From positions 310,001 through 374,000 of the forward strand of contig JAJFPB010000011.1 of the NCBI GenBank assembly GCA_020881915.1: a stretch of DNA of 64,000 bases, read 5' to 3'. Positions 41,583 through 54,400 of the stretch are shown one piece after another; the first letter of the stretch is position 1, and each line of letters begins with the position of its first letter. The notes under the pieces are model-generated. The model worked only from the letters and a program-made list of their open reading frames with translations, made no database searches and was not told the origin of the DNA. Source of the stretch: Paramyrothecium sp. XJ0827. Its lineage: Eukaryota; Ascomycota; Sordariomycetes; Hypocreales; Stachybotryaceae. A program made the position numbers and the translations under genes.

Positions 41583-43446
41583 ACGTACATGTATAGCGAG
41601 CGACGCATCATAGCGAGCGACGCACTTTCAATAAACCTCCCACACTTTTGATAATATTATACAACCACAACGCATTAGATCAATTATAAATGCTCTAAAT
41701 CCTCTTCTTCAGAAGTCTCCGAAACTACCTGACAGGTTCGTGCATTATGACCAGTCTCTCCACAATTGCCAGAGCATCGCGCGCGTGGTTTAGCCGCCTC
41801 TATCTGAGCCCTCTTATTATATGGGTTTCCCTCTGATGCATCAACAATCCCCCTCTGAACTTGAATTGCCTCTGCTTCAGCTGCATTAAGTGATCCTCCA
41901 AGCTGGAATTGGGCTTTTCTGGCTCTACGGCGCTTGCTTAGTATCTCATTTGCCATACGAAGGTCCCGATTCTCATCTTCAAGAATAGCTAGTTTATGTG
42001 CTAGCTTTGAGATACCTTTCGCCTGCAAGTCAACCACTTTATATAAAGTAGTTGGCGAGCTATCTTGGTGGCTTTTTGATCCTTTTTTTCAAGGATGTAG
42101 AGCTTCGTACAGCTTCAAGGGCTGTGGTGGGTGTCTTAAGGTCCCAGGAACCTTGGCTTCCTGGACGAGACATTGGTGGTGAAGGCGTCTTTGGCTTAAA
42201 ATCCAAGCGAGAAATTACTACTTGGGGATCAAGAGGTACAATCCCAGCTTGTCGGAAGCCAGCTTGTACATTTTGTTCGCCCATAGAAGCAAAAAAAGCT
42301 GCCTTAAAAGCCGGGAAAAAGTCATCTTTGGTAATATGGGTAATTTGCATCCGCATCATCTTCTCGATTTCTTTGCCATATGCAACCTTGAGCGGGCTAA
42401 AACAGCCTACATCAAGAGGCTGAAGCTCATGAGAGGAGTGGGGAGGCATACATAGGGCGATAATATTCTTTTCCTTGCAATAATCATCAAACTCGGTAGA
42501 CTTATGGCTATTATGGCCATCCAGGATAAGAAGCCGAAAACCAGCCCTTGTACGAGCTTTAGTACAATTCTCGAAGTGCTGAAGCCAATCTAGGCCGTGA
42601 TCTCGTTTGTAGTCCAACCATTTTCACTTGGGTGGACGCGCCATTCGGGTGGGAATTGGCCATTCGTATACCAAGAGAGAAGATGATATTTGCCTTTAAC
42701 GATGATGTAGGGTGGGATCGCCCAGCCATCCGCACACACGCCCTGGATGACAGAAACCCATTCCCGGTTACCAGGCTGCTTTGTGCGAGGCCGACCGCGG
42801 CGGTCAGAGGTGGTGACTACCTTTGCATGCGATAGCATGCCCATTAGAAAACCAGTCTCATCGAAATTGTAGATATCCATATCAAGGATACCATATTTCG
42901 CAATTACATTCCGCACAAGGGCAAACCAAGATTCAATAATCACAGGATCTTCAGCTAAAGCCCTCTGATAGTCGATCCGACGTTGAAATCGCATTAAGAG
43001 GTCTGGTTGCCGTTGTATAAATTTCCCAGCCCATCGCGGTCCGACACGCGTCGCGTCGCGTACCGCGAGAAGGCGATTGGCCATATCTCTTACATCATCA
43101 AGCCGGGGCGGAAATCCTCGATTGACCAGGTCGATAATCCGTTCAAGAATCACAGTTTCTTCCAATTTAGTTAACTTCATTGAATTTGCGCGTGTTTCAC
43201 GTCGTGGTGCGCGTCCGGCGCGTCGGTGGCGGAGTGTTGCTTCGGGGACATTATACAGCGTTGCTGCCTTTCGAACCTTGAGCTTGGGGTCTTTTTTAAG
43301 AGCCTGAATGGCAAGAATAATACGGCTTTCGGTTGAAGACGATTCCATGATTTTATGTGGAGAAAAGTGGTTATGAAGATGCCGGGTGAAGATTTTTGGA
43401 AAAGTGCGTCGCTCGCTATGATGCGTCGCTCGCTATACATGTACGT
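41583..43446 (-). mobile_element. pogo-E, full-length pogo-type element (1864 bp)
   Basis: Both ends start ACGTACATGTATAGCGAG and hold two identical iterons AGCGAGCGACGCA at 17-bp spacing. TA flanks it on both sides (41581-41582, 43447-43448). It is complete at both ends but its transposase is frameshifted. Confidence 0.95.
41684..43348 (-). pseudogene. pogo-E transposase, two single-base frameshifts
   Basis: The start is MESSSTESRIILAIQALKKDPKLKVRKAATLYNVPEATLRHR (a psq-type helix-turn-helix). A CENPB-type domain follows (NRGFPPRLDDVRDMANRLLAVRDATRVGPRWAGKFIQRQPDL), then the catalytic domain with NFDETGF, LLILDGHNSHKS and LQPLDVGCFSPLK (DDD). The C-terminus has DENRDLRMANEILSKRRRARK and a knuckle-like C-x3-C-x4-H-x4-C (CSGNCGETGHNARTC). 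One base is missing near 42600 (in NEITGLDWLQH) and one extra C lies near 42070 (in KKHQDSSPTT). Otherwise it is complete, the least damaged pogo gene here. Confidence 0.92.
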
Positions 43447-43538
43447 TACCATTGCCAAATTTGCCTGGCGATCTGTTCGTTTGCTTGGCCAAGCAACCTT
43501 TCTTCCATTATCGATTCCGATGCACCGTATGACTGAGG

Positions 43539-46500
43539 ATGGATTCCGATTCTAGGGGTAATATGAGCCCTGGATCTGATTTTGGAGTCCATTGCCCGTC
43601 TTGCAACCAAATAAAACCAGCAAGTGACTTCATTAGCAGGAGGAAATCTGCCAATCAAACTACAACCTGCCTGGAATGCCGGGACCAGCGCAATTCCGAG
43701 GTAACTGACATCATTGGTATAGTCTATATGCCTCCCTAACCTGATCAAGCGTGCCAGGTCCAAAGGTGCGGTCCTGACGTTGAGGAACCTGGCCGTCCGT
43801 CCTTCCTCAGCTGAGAGATCTGCCCCGAAAAGAACCGACGGAGATGCTGGCCTATCGCCTCCTAATGAGAGATCCGGAACCCAGCCTAGATCGCCAGAGA
43901 AGCTACGGCAACTTCATACAGCTAGGAGTTTATTCGGAGAGTCAATTAGCCAACCGCACGTGGTGCTGGGGACTCCAATTCCACCAACCCAACAAAGCAC
44001 GCTGCGTTTCCGTGCTCTAGCTCCCTCACCTCCCGTGCAGCCAACGGCCCATCCAATCGCCTCACATTCTGACCCATCTACTGTCCGAAGCAGCACAACT
44101 GGTTTGGATTACTCTTACTTGGCTGCTAGGTTCCACAGGGCCGGGAAGGACTCGCAAGATGATCCTTCCAAGGCCGGGGCGAGGGCGAAGCTGGCCGCTG
44201 TCCAGCGCGACCATCGTTCACGACGCCGTGCAGGGGGAGACTGTGTCACTGACTCCCACAATATCTCAACTCGGCGTCTTTAATAGGCCTGAGGGTCCTG
44301 GGGAAGGTATCCTTGTGCTGTGGTCCGGGTAAATTGTTCAGGCTAACCACGGAGCGTAGATGGAAGTCGAGATCGACTACAACCGAGTTGGTTTCAAGAC
44401 GGGGATGGGATAACCAAGGAAGGCAATGACAGGGGACAGTTCTCTGAATCTGATATTGACGCCGAGGACTATTTCAACTTACTCCTCTCGCCTGCTCGAC
44501 CACGGAGGTACCTCAAACAATTAGGGGTGGAGTGTGATTCCGATCCAGGGGATGAAGACGAGAACGACGATAATAATTCCGTGGATGGAAGCCCTCTTCG
44601 CCATCGCTTGCCGCAGCCTTCCACACGGCCAAGGCGTGGTCGCCGTGGTCCTGCCCCTGGTACAGGAGGGCGGCCGAGACAATCTCGAAGGCAAACTCGA
44701 TCGTCGAGGCCGCCACGACGGTATCGGAGTCCAGTGATGATTCCACCTGAAGAATCGGCGGTATTTCACGCACAAGACCCGGTGTGGAATGGAGACCTTG
44801 AGGCTTGCGCCTTGACTGGTCGCGACAAGGCAATCCTCCACGAGTTCTGGACAAAGCTGGACAATGACCCAAATGCAGTTTTGCGGTCGATGCCAGGAGA
44901 GTTGGTTCCAGATGAAGATCGATTGCGATGGCATTTGTGAGCGTTGTTATCGAAAAGATGAGAAACGCCGCCCCGACGAGCCGTATTTCTTCTCTGCGGA
45001 TAATCAGCTCGACTTTGGCCCTGTACCGGCCCGGTTGCCCCAGCTTACGCCTACCGAAGAGTCTTTGATTGCTCGTGTTCACGTCCACGTGAACATTATG
45101 CTTGTGCGAGGGCAGCAGTACAAGTATCGGGGGCACGTAGTTCACTTTCTCCGTGAGGTTGGCTTAGTGTACAACCAGCTCCCGCTTCTGCCGCAGGAGT
45201 TGAACATTGTATTACTACGTCCTGCCAATACGTCGTCCCACGCAATTCTTAGCCGGCAATTCACCCGCCAGTTCCGTGTCCGCCGCCAGCCGGTTGTCAT
45301 ATGGCTAGACTACCTCCGCCGCCATCATCCTGGCTATCGATGCATCGTCATCGACGAAGAGAGGCTGAATCAATTTGCCCCAAGATGGCAATGTCCTGGA
45401 TGCCATCCCCCAGAGTCAGGTGGAGGCTGCGGATGTTGGACCCGAGGAAGATCAGGAGGCAGAGCCTGACCTGGAGGACGAGGCTGCAGTGCCAGACCTG
45501 TTGGCCAAGGACACGGAACTTGATGCTCTGCGGTCTATTCTCGCCGGAGAATCAGAAGTTGATTCAGGGCTTTCCACAAGCTTCCAGGTGCAGGCGCAAC
45601 GCGAGCTGCGGCTCCCGAATATACGACACACACCCATTAATGAGTTCAATCGCTCTCATGCCCTACTCTCCTTGGCGTTTCCCTGCCTCTTTCCTGACGG
45701 TAGAGCCGACTTTGTTGAACCTCGATTACGCTCCATTGATTACAAGGATTACGTCGAGCACGCGATGCGCTGGCACGACGGGCGTTTTGCACGCCACCCG
45801 ACCTTCCGCTTCGTCGCCTTCAACACACTAATGCGGTCACAGGCACGTTCACGGTCCAGATTCTTCGTGAAGCAACATGATGGGAGGCATCAGCCGCTCA
45901 CGCGAGAGCAACTCATTCAGGCGCTCGAACACAGCGAGGACCCCGAGGCGCAGGCGCTGATCAACTCGATCACAAGGCATGCGGTTTCTATTCGCGGTAC
46001 GCGTCCATTCTGGAACAAAAAGAGGCAGGACCTCGAGGCCTATGCCTATAACCTTGGTTGTCCTGGTGCATTCATCACGTTTAGCCCGGCAGATTTACAC
46101 TGGCGGAGTCTCTACCAGCATATGCCCCAGTATGACGACTGGCTAGCCGCCCCGAGCCGGAGAGGATGGCTCTATCGCGCCGCCTATTGCGGCAGAACCC
46201 TCACATTGCTGCTTTCCACTTCTACCGCCGATACACCCTCTTTCGGGATATCGTGCTAAGTAAGAAGTTCAGCATCACAGATTACTGGGATCGGTACGAA
46301 TGGCAAGGCCGTGGTAGCCCACACAACCACGGCCTGTACTGGATGGATAATTGTCCAGAAGCCGACATGGAGGACGAAGCGGCTCGTGATGTATTTGCAC
46401 GCACATGGGGATTCCACGTCACTGCCATTAACCCTGAGCCGAGTAGGACTATGCCTCAGGGTGAGGGTAATCCCCTGAGCGTGGATCCCCTGAGCATAGA

Positions 46501-49209
46501 GATGACATTCCTGCGGCTCTCACAAATCGTCAACCGTTGCCAGCGCCACAAGTGTAATACCACGTACTGCTTGCGCGTGAGGAAGAGAACCGGTGATCTG
46601 GCGAGGGACATGGAAGGTGCCGCTGCGGATATCGAGGCGGCCAACGTTACCAATCCAGAGAGGGAGTGTCGTTTTGACTTCCCTCGTGCCTTGCGGGAGC
46701 TGGCCGCAGTGATCAGGAAGGAAGGCAGGTCGTACTACGTCTTTGAGGCGGCCCGGAATGACAGCCTCATGAATAACTTCAATCCTGCGATTATCCTAGG
46801 CTGGCTAGCCAATATCGACATATCTCCTTGCACCAGCTTACAGGCGGTTATTACGTACGCTGCGAAGTATTGCAGTAAATCTGAGAAGAAGACCGAGTCT
46901 TTCGCCAGGCTTGCAGACCAGGTCTTGCCTCACACATCGCACGTTCAGCCCCTGTTGTCCTTCTCCTCTCGCCTGATGAACAAGCTGATTGCCGAGAGAG
47001 ATTACTCGGCGCAGGAGATTTCCCATCTGCTGCTTAACATTCCGCTGCAAGAAGGCACCCGTATGGTTGTCACCGTGGACTGTCGTCCGTTAGAGCGACA
47101 GGCACGTTCGTATCGTGTGGACGGAGATGTCAACGAGGCCATCGGCAGCTACAGGAAATATCTAGAGAGAAAGGACCAGCATGAGGATGTAACCTATCTC
47201 GAATACCTGCAATCGTACAATCTCAACACGTGGAGGAGACTCGCTGCTCAAGCGAAGAAGAGAGTCCTGTCTTACTTCCCTCGATACAAGTCTATGGAGG
47301 CCTCTTCCCAGTTTAACGACTTCTGCCGTGTTAAATTGATGATGGTTCATCCACATCGCTCTCCAGAAGAGTTGCTCGTTGTGGGCGGGCAGCGGTTCGA
47401 TTCCTTCACGGCTGCGTACATGCACTGCAGACAGCACCACGATACCCATGCGGACGATCATTATGGGGAGCCAGATGCAGATGAATTGACGGCAGAGGAG
47501 GATGAATTTGAGCTTGAGGTCCATGAGGAGCCCATCGCGGAGGAGGACTGGCATGAACTCGCCCGCATGCTACCTGACCGCCCACTGGAGGAAGAGGACA
47601 TCGACATCCTCGGCCGCCGAGACATTGACATCGATTACGATTGGACCCCTCATGTTGGGCGGTATACCGATGATGGCATTCTCAACAGCGACTACTGGAA
47701 GCAACGCAAAGCGGAAAACACCCTTGACCTTGACGTAGATGATCAGCCATTGGAGGCTCGCGATTCCCTAAATTCAGAGCAGCGCCTGGTGTACGACACG
47801 GTGATGGGCCACTTCCTGACCCTGGATCCCTCCCAATTGTTACTCCATGTGGATGGCGGAGGCGGCACTGGCGGCGCACCTCCAAGCCGCGACACGGGGA
47901 GAGGGGACACCTGTTTGGCGTGCTGCGCCCACGGGCGTCGCGGGAAACCAGATATCGGGCACTACCTTGCACTCCCTGTTACACCTCCCAATCAACAAGG
48001 ACTTCAAGACCCTGTCTCCCATTGATATGGTCCAGCTCCAGAAGAAGCTTAAGGATATCAAGTACCTGATCATCGATGAGAAGAGCATGATAGGGCTGCG
48101 CGTCAGCTATCGTGGATCGATGACCGTCTCCGCGAGGCGTTCCCGAATAAGAACGAAGAGTTCTTTGGCGGCCTGAACATCCTGTTGGTTGGTGACTTCT
48201 TTCAGCTTCCCCTGTGCTGCAGAAGCCGCTTTATTACGATAAAGAGGTTCAGGGAGTAGAGATCAAGGGCAGAAACGCATATAGGCGATTCGATAAATCG
48301 GTCTTCTTGAAAGTTGTCCAGCGGCAGCGTGGCGACGATCAGGAGGCATTCCGCCTAGCTCTCGGGGAATTGCGGCTGCTTCAACTATCTGTGGAGTCCT
48401 GGAAGCTCCTTTCCAGCCGCGTACAGGCAAAACTAGACGATCAAGAGGTCGCAAGGTTTGCCAACGCCTTACGAGTATACGCCACTAAAGATAGGGTGAA
48501 CGATTATAACCACTATCACCTCGACCGCCTCAGCCGGCCAGTCATCCAGGTCATGGCTCAGAACGTCGGCCCCGGCGCGGCTGCTGCGCCTGATGACAAG
48601 GCGGGCAACCTTGCGAAGCAGATCCCCATATGCATTGGCTCCCGTCTGATGCTGACGTCCAACCTTTGGCAGCCAGTTGGCCTCTGCAACGGCGCTCGCG
48701 GCACAGTTTACGATATCGGCTGGGCACCCGGGGCCGACCCCGTCCAAGACCCTCCCTGTGCTATCATGATGGAGTTTGACAAATACAGCGGACCGGTATT
48801 CCTGACCACCGCTGATGGCAGGAAGATTGTGCCGATTCTCCCAGTGGAGAGGGACTTCCTCATCGGATCCACTCTCTGCGCTCGCACCCAGTTTCCCCTG
48901 ATCGTATGCTACGCAATTACCGTGCACAAGTCACAAAGCATCACCGAAGACATGATAGTTACAGATCTGTCCTACCGGGACTTTCAGACTGGTTTAAGCT
49001 ACGTGGCTGTCTCTCGCGTGAAAACGCTCGAGGGTCTGATGTTGGATGCACCATTTGATCGCAATCACCTGGTCTACGGGTCTCCCCCGGATGGCATGAA
49101 GATGAAGATGAGGGATCAGGAGCTTAGGAAACGACAGGTGCTCACACGGAATCCGTATATATCACATAATACCAAGAATGGCCATGGCAATGGATCAGTA
49201 CGTAGATAA
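43539..49209 (+). pseudogene. Helitron Rep/helicase (RepHel), multiple frameshifts, Walker A damaged
   Basis: In order: a C-x2-C ... C-x2-C segment (CPSCNQIKPASDF...CLECRDQRN) near 43580; a low-complexity region with breaks; FCGRCQESW...CERC at 44.88 kb; the Helitron N-terminal domain at 45.4-46.3 kb (HDGRFARHPTFRFVAFNTLMRSQ); and the HUH nuclease part with GSPHNHGLYW (His-x-His) at 46.31 kb and TYAAKYCSKSEKK (tyrosines) at 46.85 kb. The helicase has LLLHVDGGGGTGG at 47.84 kb, VWRAAPTGVAGNQISGTTLHSLL, LIIDEKSMIG (DE box), NILLVGDFFQLP, VGLCNGARGTVYD and AITVHKSQSITEDMIV (C-terminal motif). The Walker A lysine and following residues are missing, and the frame changes at least near 44900, 45420, 46200, 47880, 48100 and 48210. 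Confidence 0.9.
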
Positions 49210-49264
49210 TGCAGTAGTAGGAATAGCTTCCCGGCCCGCGGACACACAGCCTTCGGCTGAGGCT

Positions 49265-49303
49265 ACCCCATGCACCCCATCGCCGCTCCAATGTGCATGG
49301 GGT
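49265..49303. repeat. 11-bp hairpin after the Helitron gene
   Basis: ACCCCATGCAC (49265-49275) pairs perfectly with GTGCATGGGGT (49293-49303) around a 17-nt loop. It is followed by a smaller palindrome, ACGTAA-TATT-TTACGT. Confidence 0.8.
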
Positions 49304-49346
49304 GACGTAATATTTTACGTTTTAACAACGAAAGTGACTAGCCTTG

Positions 49347-49375
49347 CTTCTCGTATACCTCGCAGATACGAGAAG
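49347..49375. repeat. 10-bp hairpin, candidate Helitron 3' terminator hairpin
   Basis: CTTCTCGTAT (49347-49356) pairs with ATACGAGAAG (49366-49375) around a 9-nt loop, 7 nt before CTGA at 49383-49386. Confidence 0.65.
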
Positions 49376-49517
49376 GCTGCGGCTGAGACCGACCCCGCCC
49401 AAAGAAGTATATATGCAACGAGGCGGACGTTTGACTCCGTCCAGGATTATTAGAACCTGCTAAGACTCGCATTCCTCAGTAGCAAAGCAGAAGGACAACC
49501 CCAAACTGCAAGTCGCG

Positions 49518-50922
49518 ATGCCTCAAGTTCCACTCAAATGCGATGGGGCACTAGCCATCATCCTTGACGGACCAGGGTTACGTGAAGCCTACAGCCCCGG
49601 CGACACTTTCAGTGGTCGTGTCGTTCGACAGCAGCATATCGTTGGCCCTTACGCCCGTGTTTCCATTAAACTCTGCGGGCGTGCCAAGACTAAGATCAAA
49701 CCTCAGGCTGGCAGAAAGTACGAAGACACCGCGCGTGCACGCTTCCCATTAATAGACGAGGCAAAGGTCAATCAGACGCTCTTCGAAGGCCCAATACATA
49801 TTGCTCAGGATGGAAACCCCGTTTCTTGGCCATTTCAAATTACAATACCAACCTATGTGTCGCACGAGGCAGCATACGTAAGTAGCTGGAGTTATGTACC
49901 GCGAGACCTGAATACCGTTGCCTATCGTCTGCTGCCAGCGACGATGGTGTCAAAAAGCCGCGATATGCATGCCTATGTCGAATATTGGATAGAGGCAAGC
50001 TTGCAAATCAATGGTGAGGGGGAAACGAGCGGTACGCACAATGCTACGTTACCTTTTACTCTTCACAACTATCGTTCCCCGGGGCCTACTATGGACCCGG
50101 GTCTAAAGATGTATTATCGAAACCACGGTGTCAGCTCACATAACCTCAACCCAGCTGCACAAAGAAAAGCTGAGACGTCGATCAAGGGCAAGATGAGAGC
50201 CCTCTTCCAGAAGTCCCCTGTGCCTACTTTCCGGTTCAAGCTAGATATTGGTCTTCCCAGCGTCATACAGCTTGACCCTCCGAATCCATCAGACCACAAA
50301 AATCACATCTCCTATACCGATCATGCTCAGGGTGGTCCCCAAATGGGAAACAACGAGCGAGGCGCTCCAAGGAGTGGTTCAGAAGGCGAGACTGAAGGGC
50401 TTGGGCTTGAGTCTCGAATCTAGCACACGGGGTTGCGCTGACGGACCCCACCACACTCAGGAAGACGAATACAAAACCGATATCAACATCATATCTTATT
50501 CGAGCCCATTGTGGCTTCAGGAGCCCATTCACATCCCCTGCACAAGTGACTTGCCACCCTCCAACATTGGTGAGCTAGTCAACTTACGCTGTGGGTATAC
50601 TGGCTCGATAACAGATCCGACGCCCAACAGCAATATCTATCCCACAATGATAACTTATAATATCATTCGAACATACAGGCTTAAGTGGGAGGTGGGACTA
50701 GACGTCGGCGGGGAGAACGTCAGAGCCGTAGGCGACTTGCCTGTTCACGTGGTGGACTCGATCCATCCAAATCCACAAGAACTAGGCGAGTCACATGCGA
50801 CCGGGCAATATAAGGTCAGGCTCGTGCATTCAGTCGCAACTGTAGATGTTGCGCCGCCAGCAATATCTTCCGCCGCCCCATTTGCCATAATGGGTTTGGT
50901 CACAGGTTTGCTAAGCGCTTAA
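49518..50922 (+). pseudogene. Arrestin-like protein gene with one frameshift
   Basis: The first frame (49518-50423) starts MPQVPLKCDGALAIILDGPGLREAYSPGDTFSGRVVRQQHIVGPYARVSIKLCGRAKTKI, the beta-sandwich start of arrestin-like fungal proteins, and continues with NPVSWPFQITIP and a YVEYWIEASLQ strand. The second frame takes over near 50290 (PIPIMLRVVPKWETTSEALQGVVQKARLKGLGLSLES) and runs to 50922, ending with a hydrophobic stretch AAPFAIMGLVTGLLSA. The switch falls close to an A5 run (CCACAAAAATC), so one base is likely gained or lost, either in the genome or in the assembly. Such proteins act as trafficking or ubiquitin-ligase adaptors, but no PPxY motif was noticed. If the indel is an artefact this is an intact gene of about 468 aa. 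Confidence 0.65.
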
Positions 50923-51437
50923 TTGAGGATGCAGTGACGACGCCAGTATTGCAATTCGTAGCTTGTGCGACCGATAGGGATGTTTAGAATAGTATTAAGT
51001 CACTCCTATTTGCCTAGCCAAAATATCCCATCGCATGTCACATCCTTCTTGCCAATATTTCCTCAAAAATGACAATACGGTTTTATAGTTACCGAGCCCA
51101 TGTGTCGTTATCGATAAAATTCTATCCGCGAAAAAAGACCGATAGGCGTTTATACTAACTTCTGTTGAACTGTGAGGCCCAAAGTTGTATTGCTTGGCCC
51201 TCATTTCGGGGCTATTCTACACTTCCTACTTAAACAATACTAGAACACTGAACACTGAACTGAATAGACGCCGACAAAATAGATGTTCATTTTAACCTTT
51301 CCGACTGTTCTTACTACTGGACAATGCTTAAATGGACTCGAGTAGAACCTCTCCGCCTATCAGTCGAAGATTCCTTTAGCTATTCCTGCTTCCTCCCACT
51401 TTATGGACGGCTGGTCAGAACGAGCAGATCAGCCCAG
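50923..51437. other. Intergenic, no gene seen
   Basis: No recognisable coding or RNA feature between the arrestin-like gene and the hAT-D left end. Confidence 0.5.
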
Positions 51438-54400
51438 CAGGGCTGCCGTCAGATCAGATTAACAATCAGATATATCAATCAGATCAATCAATTCAAATCA
51501 GATATGGAATTTTGTCAGATCAATCAATTCAGATACAACGTCTGTACATCTGATATATCTGAATGGAGAGCAGCTACCCTAGATACACCGGATTATCTGT
51601 ATGTTCCGGCTCCGGGATGCGTAACTCTTGTTGAAATGGAAAGATTGCGGGTTACTTATTACACAATGAGAGGTGGAAGAGTCACCGCTTATATACAGTT
51701 TGCCACAGACTTGATCGTCCACACACGTGACCTCCAACAACTCTCCCTTGGAAGCCCACGATGCTACAGAGGTCAGCCGAGCTGATTGGTCCTGGACCCT
51801 TGCCTGCCGGGGTCTCAGGTAGAGGCGAATACGAAGGTAGATCACCCCTTTTGTCTACCTCTCGCTCTGATACGATGTAGATTTAGCCAGAGCAACAAAG
51901 CAAGCCTTGGGTCGTTAGGAACGCATCTTGGCTGTTCAGTTTCAAGCCATCCACATGTTCTACTAACTATAATCTATAATGTCCGAAACCACTTTGAAAG
52001 ACAGCATTGTCAGCAGCCCGTCGCCATCGCGACCACCTACGTTTCCTCGTCTCGGGTCCCGACCCAAGAGCATCGCCAAGCAGTATGCTGCAGCTTTGGC
52101 TCTGGCCTCAACTACCGATTCTTCCGTTGACGACCTTCACAAGATTACCTGGGGCCAAAGATGTTTCGTCATTGCGAGCCTCTTAGATAGGAGGAAGAGC
52201 AGAGGCCGGCGAAGCTGGATAGGAAACCATGGCTGGTTCCTGGCAGAATTGAAGAGAGACAATACATCTAGCGGAGATATTTGGTGTTGCCGACTCTGTG
52301 ATGACAAGGGCGCGCCACGATTCTTTAATGCTCAGTCGACATCCTCGGCACAAGCTCATCTTTACAAGTTGTCGGACTTTCCCATCTCCAGGCTATCACT
52401 GACGGTTTCAGAGCTCATAGGATCACCGAGACATTCGAACTGGGTTCATTCGACGATTCGTCAGTTCTGGATCTTCAAAGAAGCGCATCCAAGAAACGGC
52501 CAGCCTCTTCTTCCCTGGTTCATCCCCGAGCGAAGATGGCACGGATCAGAGAACTCTCAGTTGGCTATATTATTGATTCCAATCTTCCCTTCTCTACCTT
52601 CGAGAGTAGTACCTACCTACAAGGGCTGATTCGTCAGTTAGACTCAGATCTTTATGCTCAGATACCCTGGGGTCAAACTTCAGCCAAGAAAGAATTGGAG
52701 GACATACTCTCTTTGAAGAAAGCTGCCGTCAGGGAGGAGCTTGACGAAGCCGTCACACAGATACACATCAGCTTCGATCTGTGGACGTCTCCAAATAGAC
52801 TAGCTTTCATTTCGATATTTGGCCACTTCATTGATCGGAGTAACTCACACCAAAGCCGGCTACTTGCTTTCAGGAGGCAGATTGGATCTCACGCTGGCGA
52901 GAATATCGCCTACACTGTAAGAAATGTTGTCCGTGATTGGGGATTGATCGCAAGATTGGGGTCTCGATCTGTGACAATGCAGCTAGCAATGACGTTTGCT
53001 TGCGAAACTTCTACACGAACCTCAATGCCTCGATAACTCGAGCGGATGCGGAGGCACGAAGGATGCGATGTTTCGGGCATATTTTAAACCTCGTCGCCCA
53101 AGCTTTCCTCTATGGAGATGATGCAGCTTCTTTTGAGCTTCAATTCGAGGCTTATGGCATGCTGGAGCGGGTCGAGGAAGACATCGAACATTGGCGAGCC
53201 AAGGGCCCGGTTGGGAAGCTTCATAATATTGTGAAGTTCATCCGAGCCTCTCCGCAGCGTACCGAATCATTCAAAGCGCATGCCAGGGAACAGGAGGAAG
53301 CAGACATCTATAAGCTTGCGGAAGAGTCAACAGCTGAGCTGGAAGTGATACAGAACAACGCTACGAGGTGGAACTCGACCTACATGATGATCGAGCGCGC
53401 TTTGACCAAGCAGTCTGAGCTCAATAGCTTCATCCAAGATTTAGGGCTAGAAGCAGACGCCTCAAAAAGGGTTCCCATGGCCGACATTCTGACCTCCGAT
53501 GACTGGAAGGCCCTCAGGAAGTTAGCCATATTTTGGAGCCGATCTACATATGACAATGAGAACACAAGGATGGGGTACAAGTGGAGGCCACGGCTGGCTC
53601 TGGGAGGTCATGACAGGGATGGAGTATATTCTAGAACATCTAGAAGATTGGAGGCTTCTCTACGAGGATGAAACTGCGAATCATGCCACGGAGGAAAGAC
53701 GTAGAGCTCAGGGGAGGAGCTTGAATCGGTTGCGGATACGAAGTCAATGTCTGCGCGGCCATCTGTAGTCGGGCAAACTCGAGGGCGACCCTTGCGCCAA
53801 TCACGACTACCATCGCGACTCCAAGGGTTTGAGATCACGCCGTTACACCTCCATCGCGAAACGGTTCTTTCGGCTTGTCCATCCACCAGCCCATTGTTTA
53901 ACGAAGGTGATCTTCCTGTACATTCTCGAGGAGACTACCTGCAGGACGATGCTCGCTCCGTAAGTAACATTGCCAGTATGGAGGGTCAAGAGCGTGCTAG
54001 TATCAGAGCAAGCATAAACGCTGCTTGGATTAAGCTGAACGAATATTATACTCTTGTGGGGCGGTCGCCTCTGTTTGCGGCCTCTGTTGTTCTGAATCCG
54101 GACCTTGGCCTCCGGTGGCTCGAGACTAAAGACTAATAATTGGACTTCCCCAGAGCAGCTGCAATGGCTTCGGGATGCAAAGGATGGCATCAAAGCCTAC
54201 TTTGAGCGTTGGTACTCTAAAAACGACGATGATGCTTCTGAGAGTATTTCGGCCACCTCCTCGTTGACGCCCCGACCTGAGCAAAGTAGGTTTGAGCAGT
54301 GGGTGAAAAGTCGGCAGCCTAAGCTCTCGGCAACAGGCAGTGAGCTTGAACGATACTATAGGCTCGAGCCGGAACAGGTAGATGACCCTGTTTCTTTGGT

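Larger units (their letters stand above)
43500..49386 (+). mobile_element. Helitron, decayed, about 5.9 kb
   Basis: A rolling-circle transposon extending from a Cys-rich N-terminal region to a PIF1-like helicase, followed by two hairpins. The 5' end was not fixed. Candidate 3' ends are CTAG at 49338-49341 and CTGA at 49383-49386; the second lies 7 nt after a 10-bp hairpin, the usual Helitron layout. Neither is followed by T, so the border is provisional. Confidence 0.75.
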
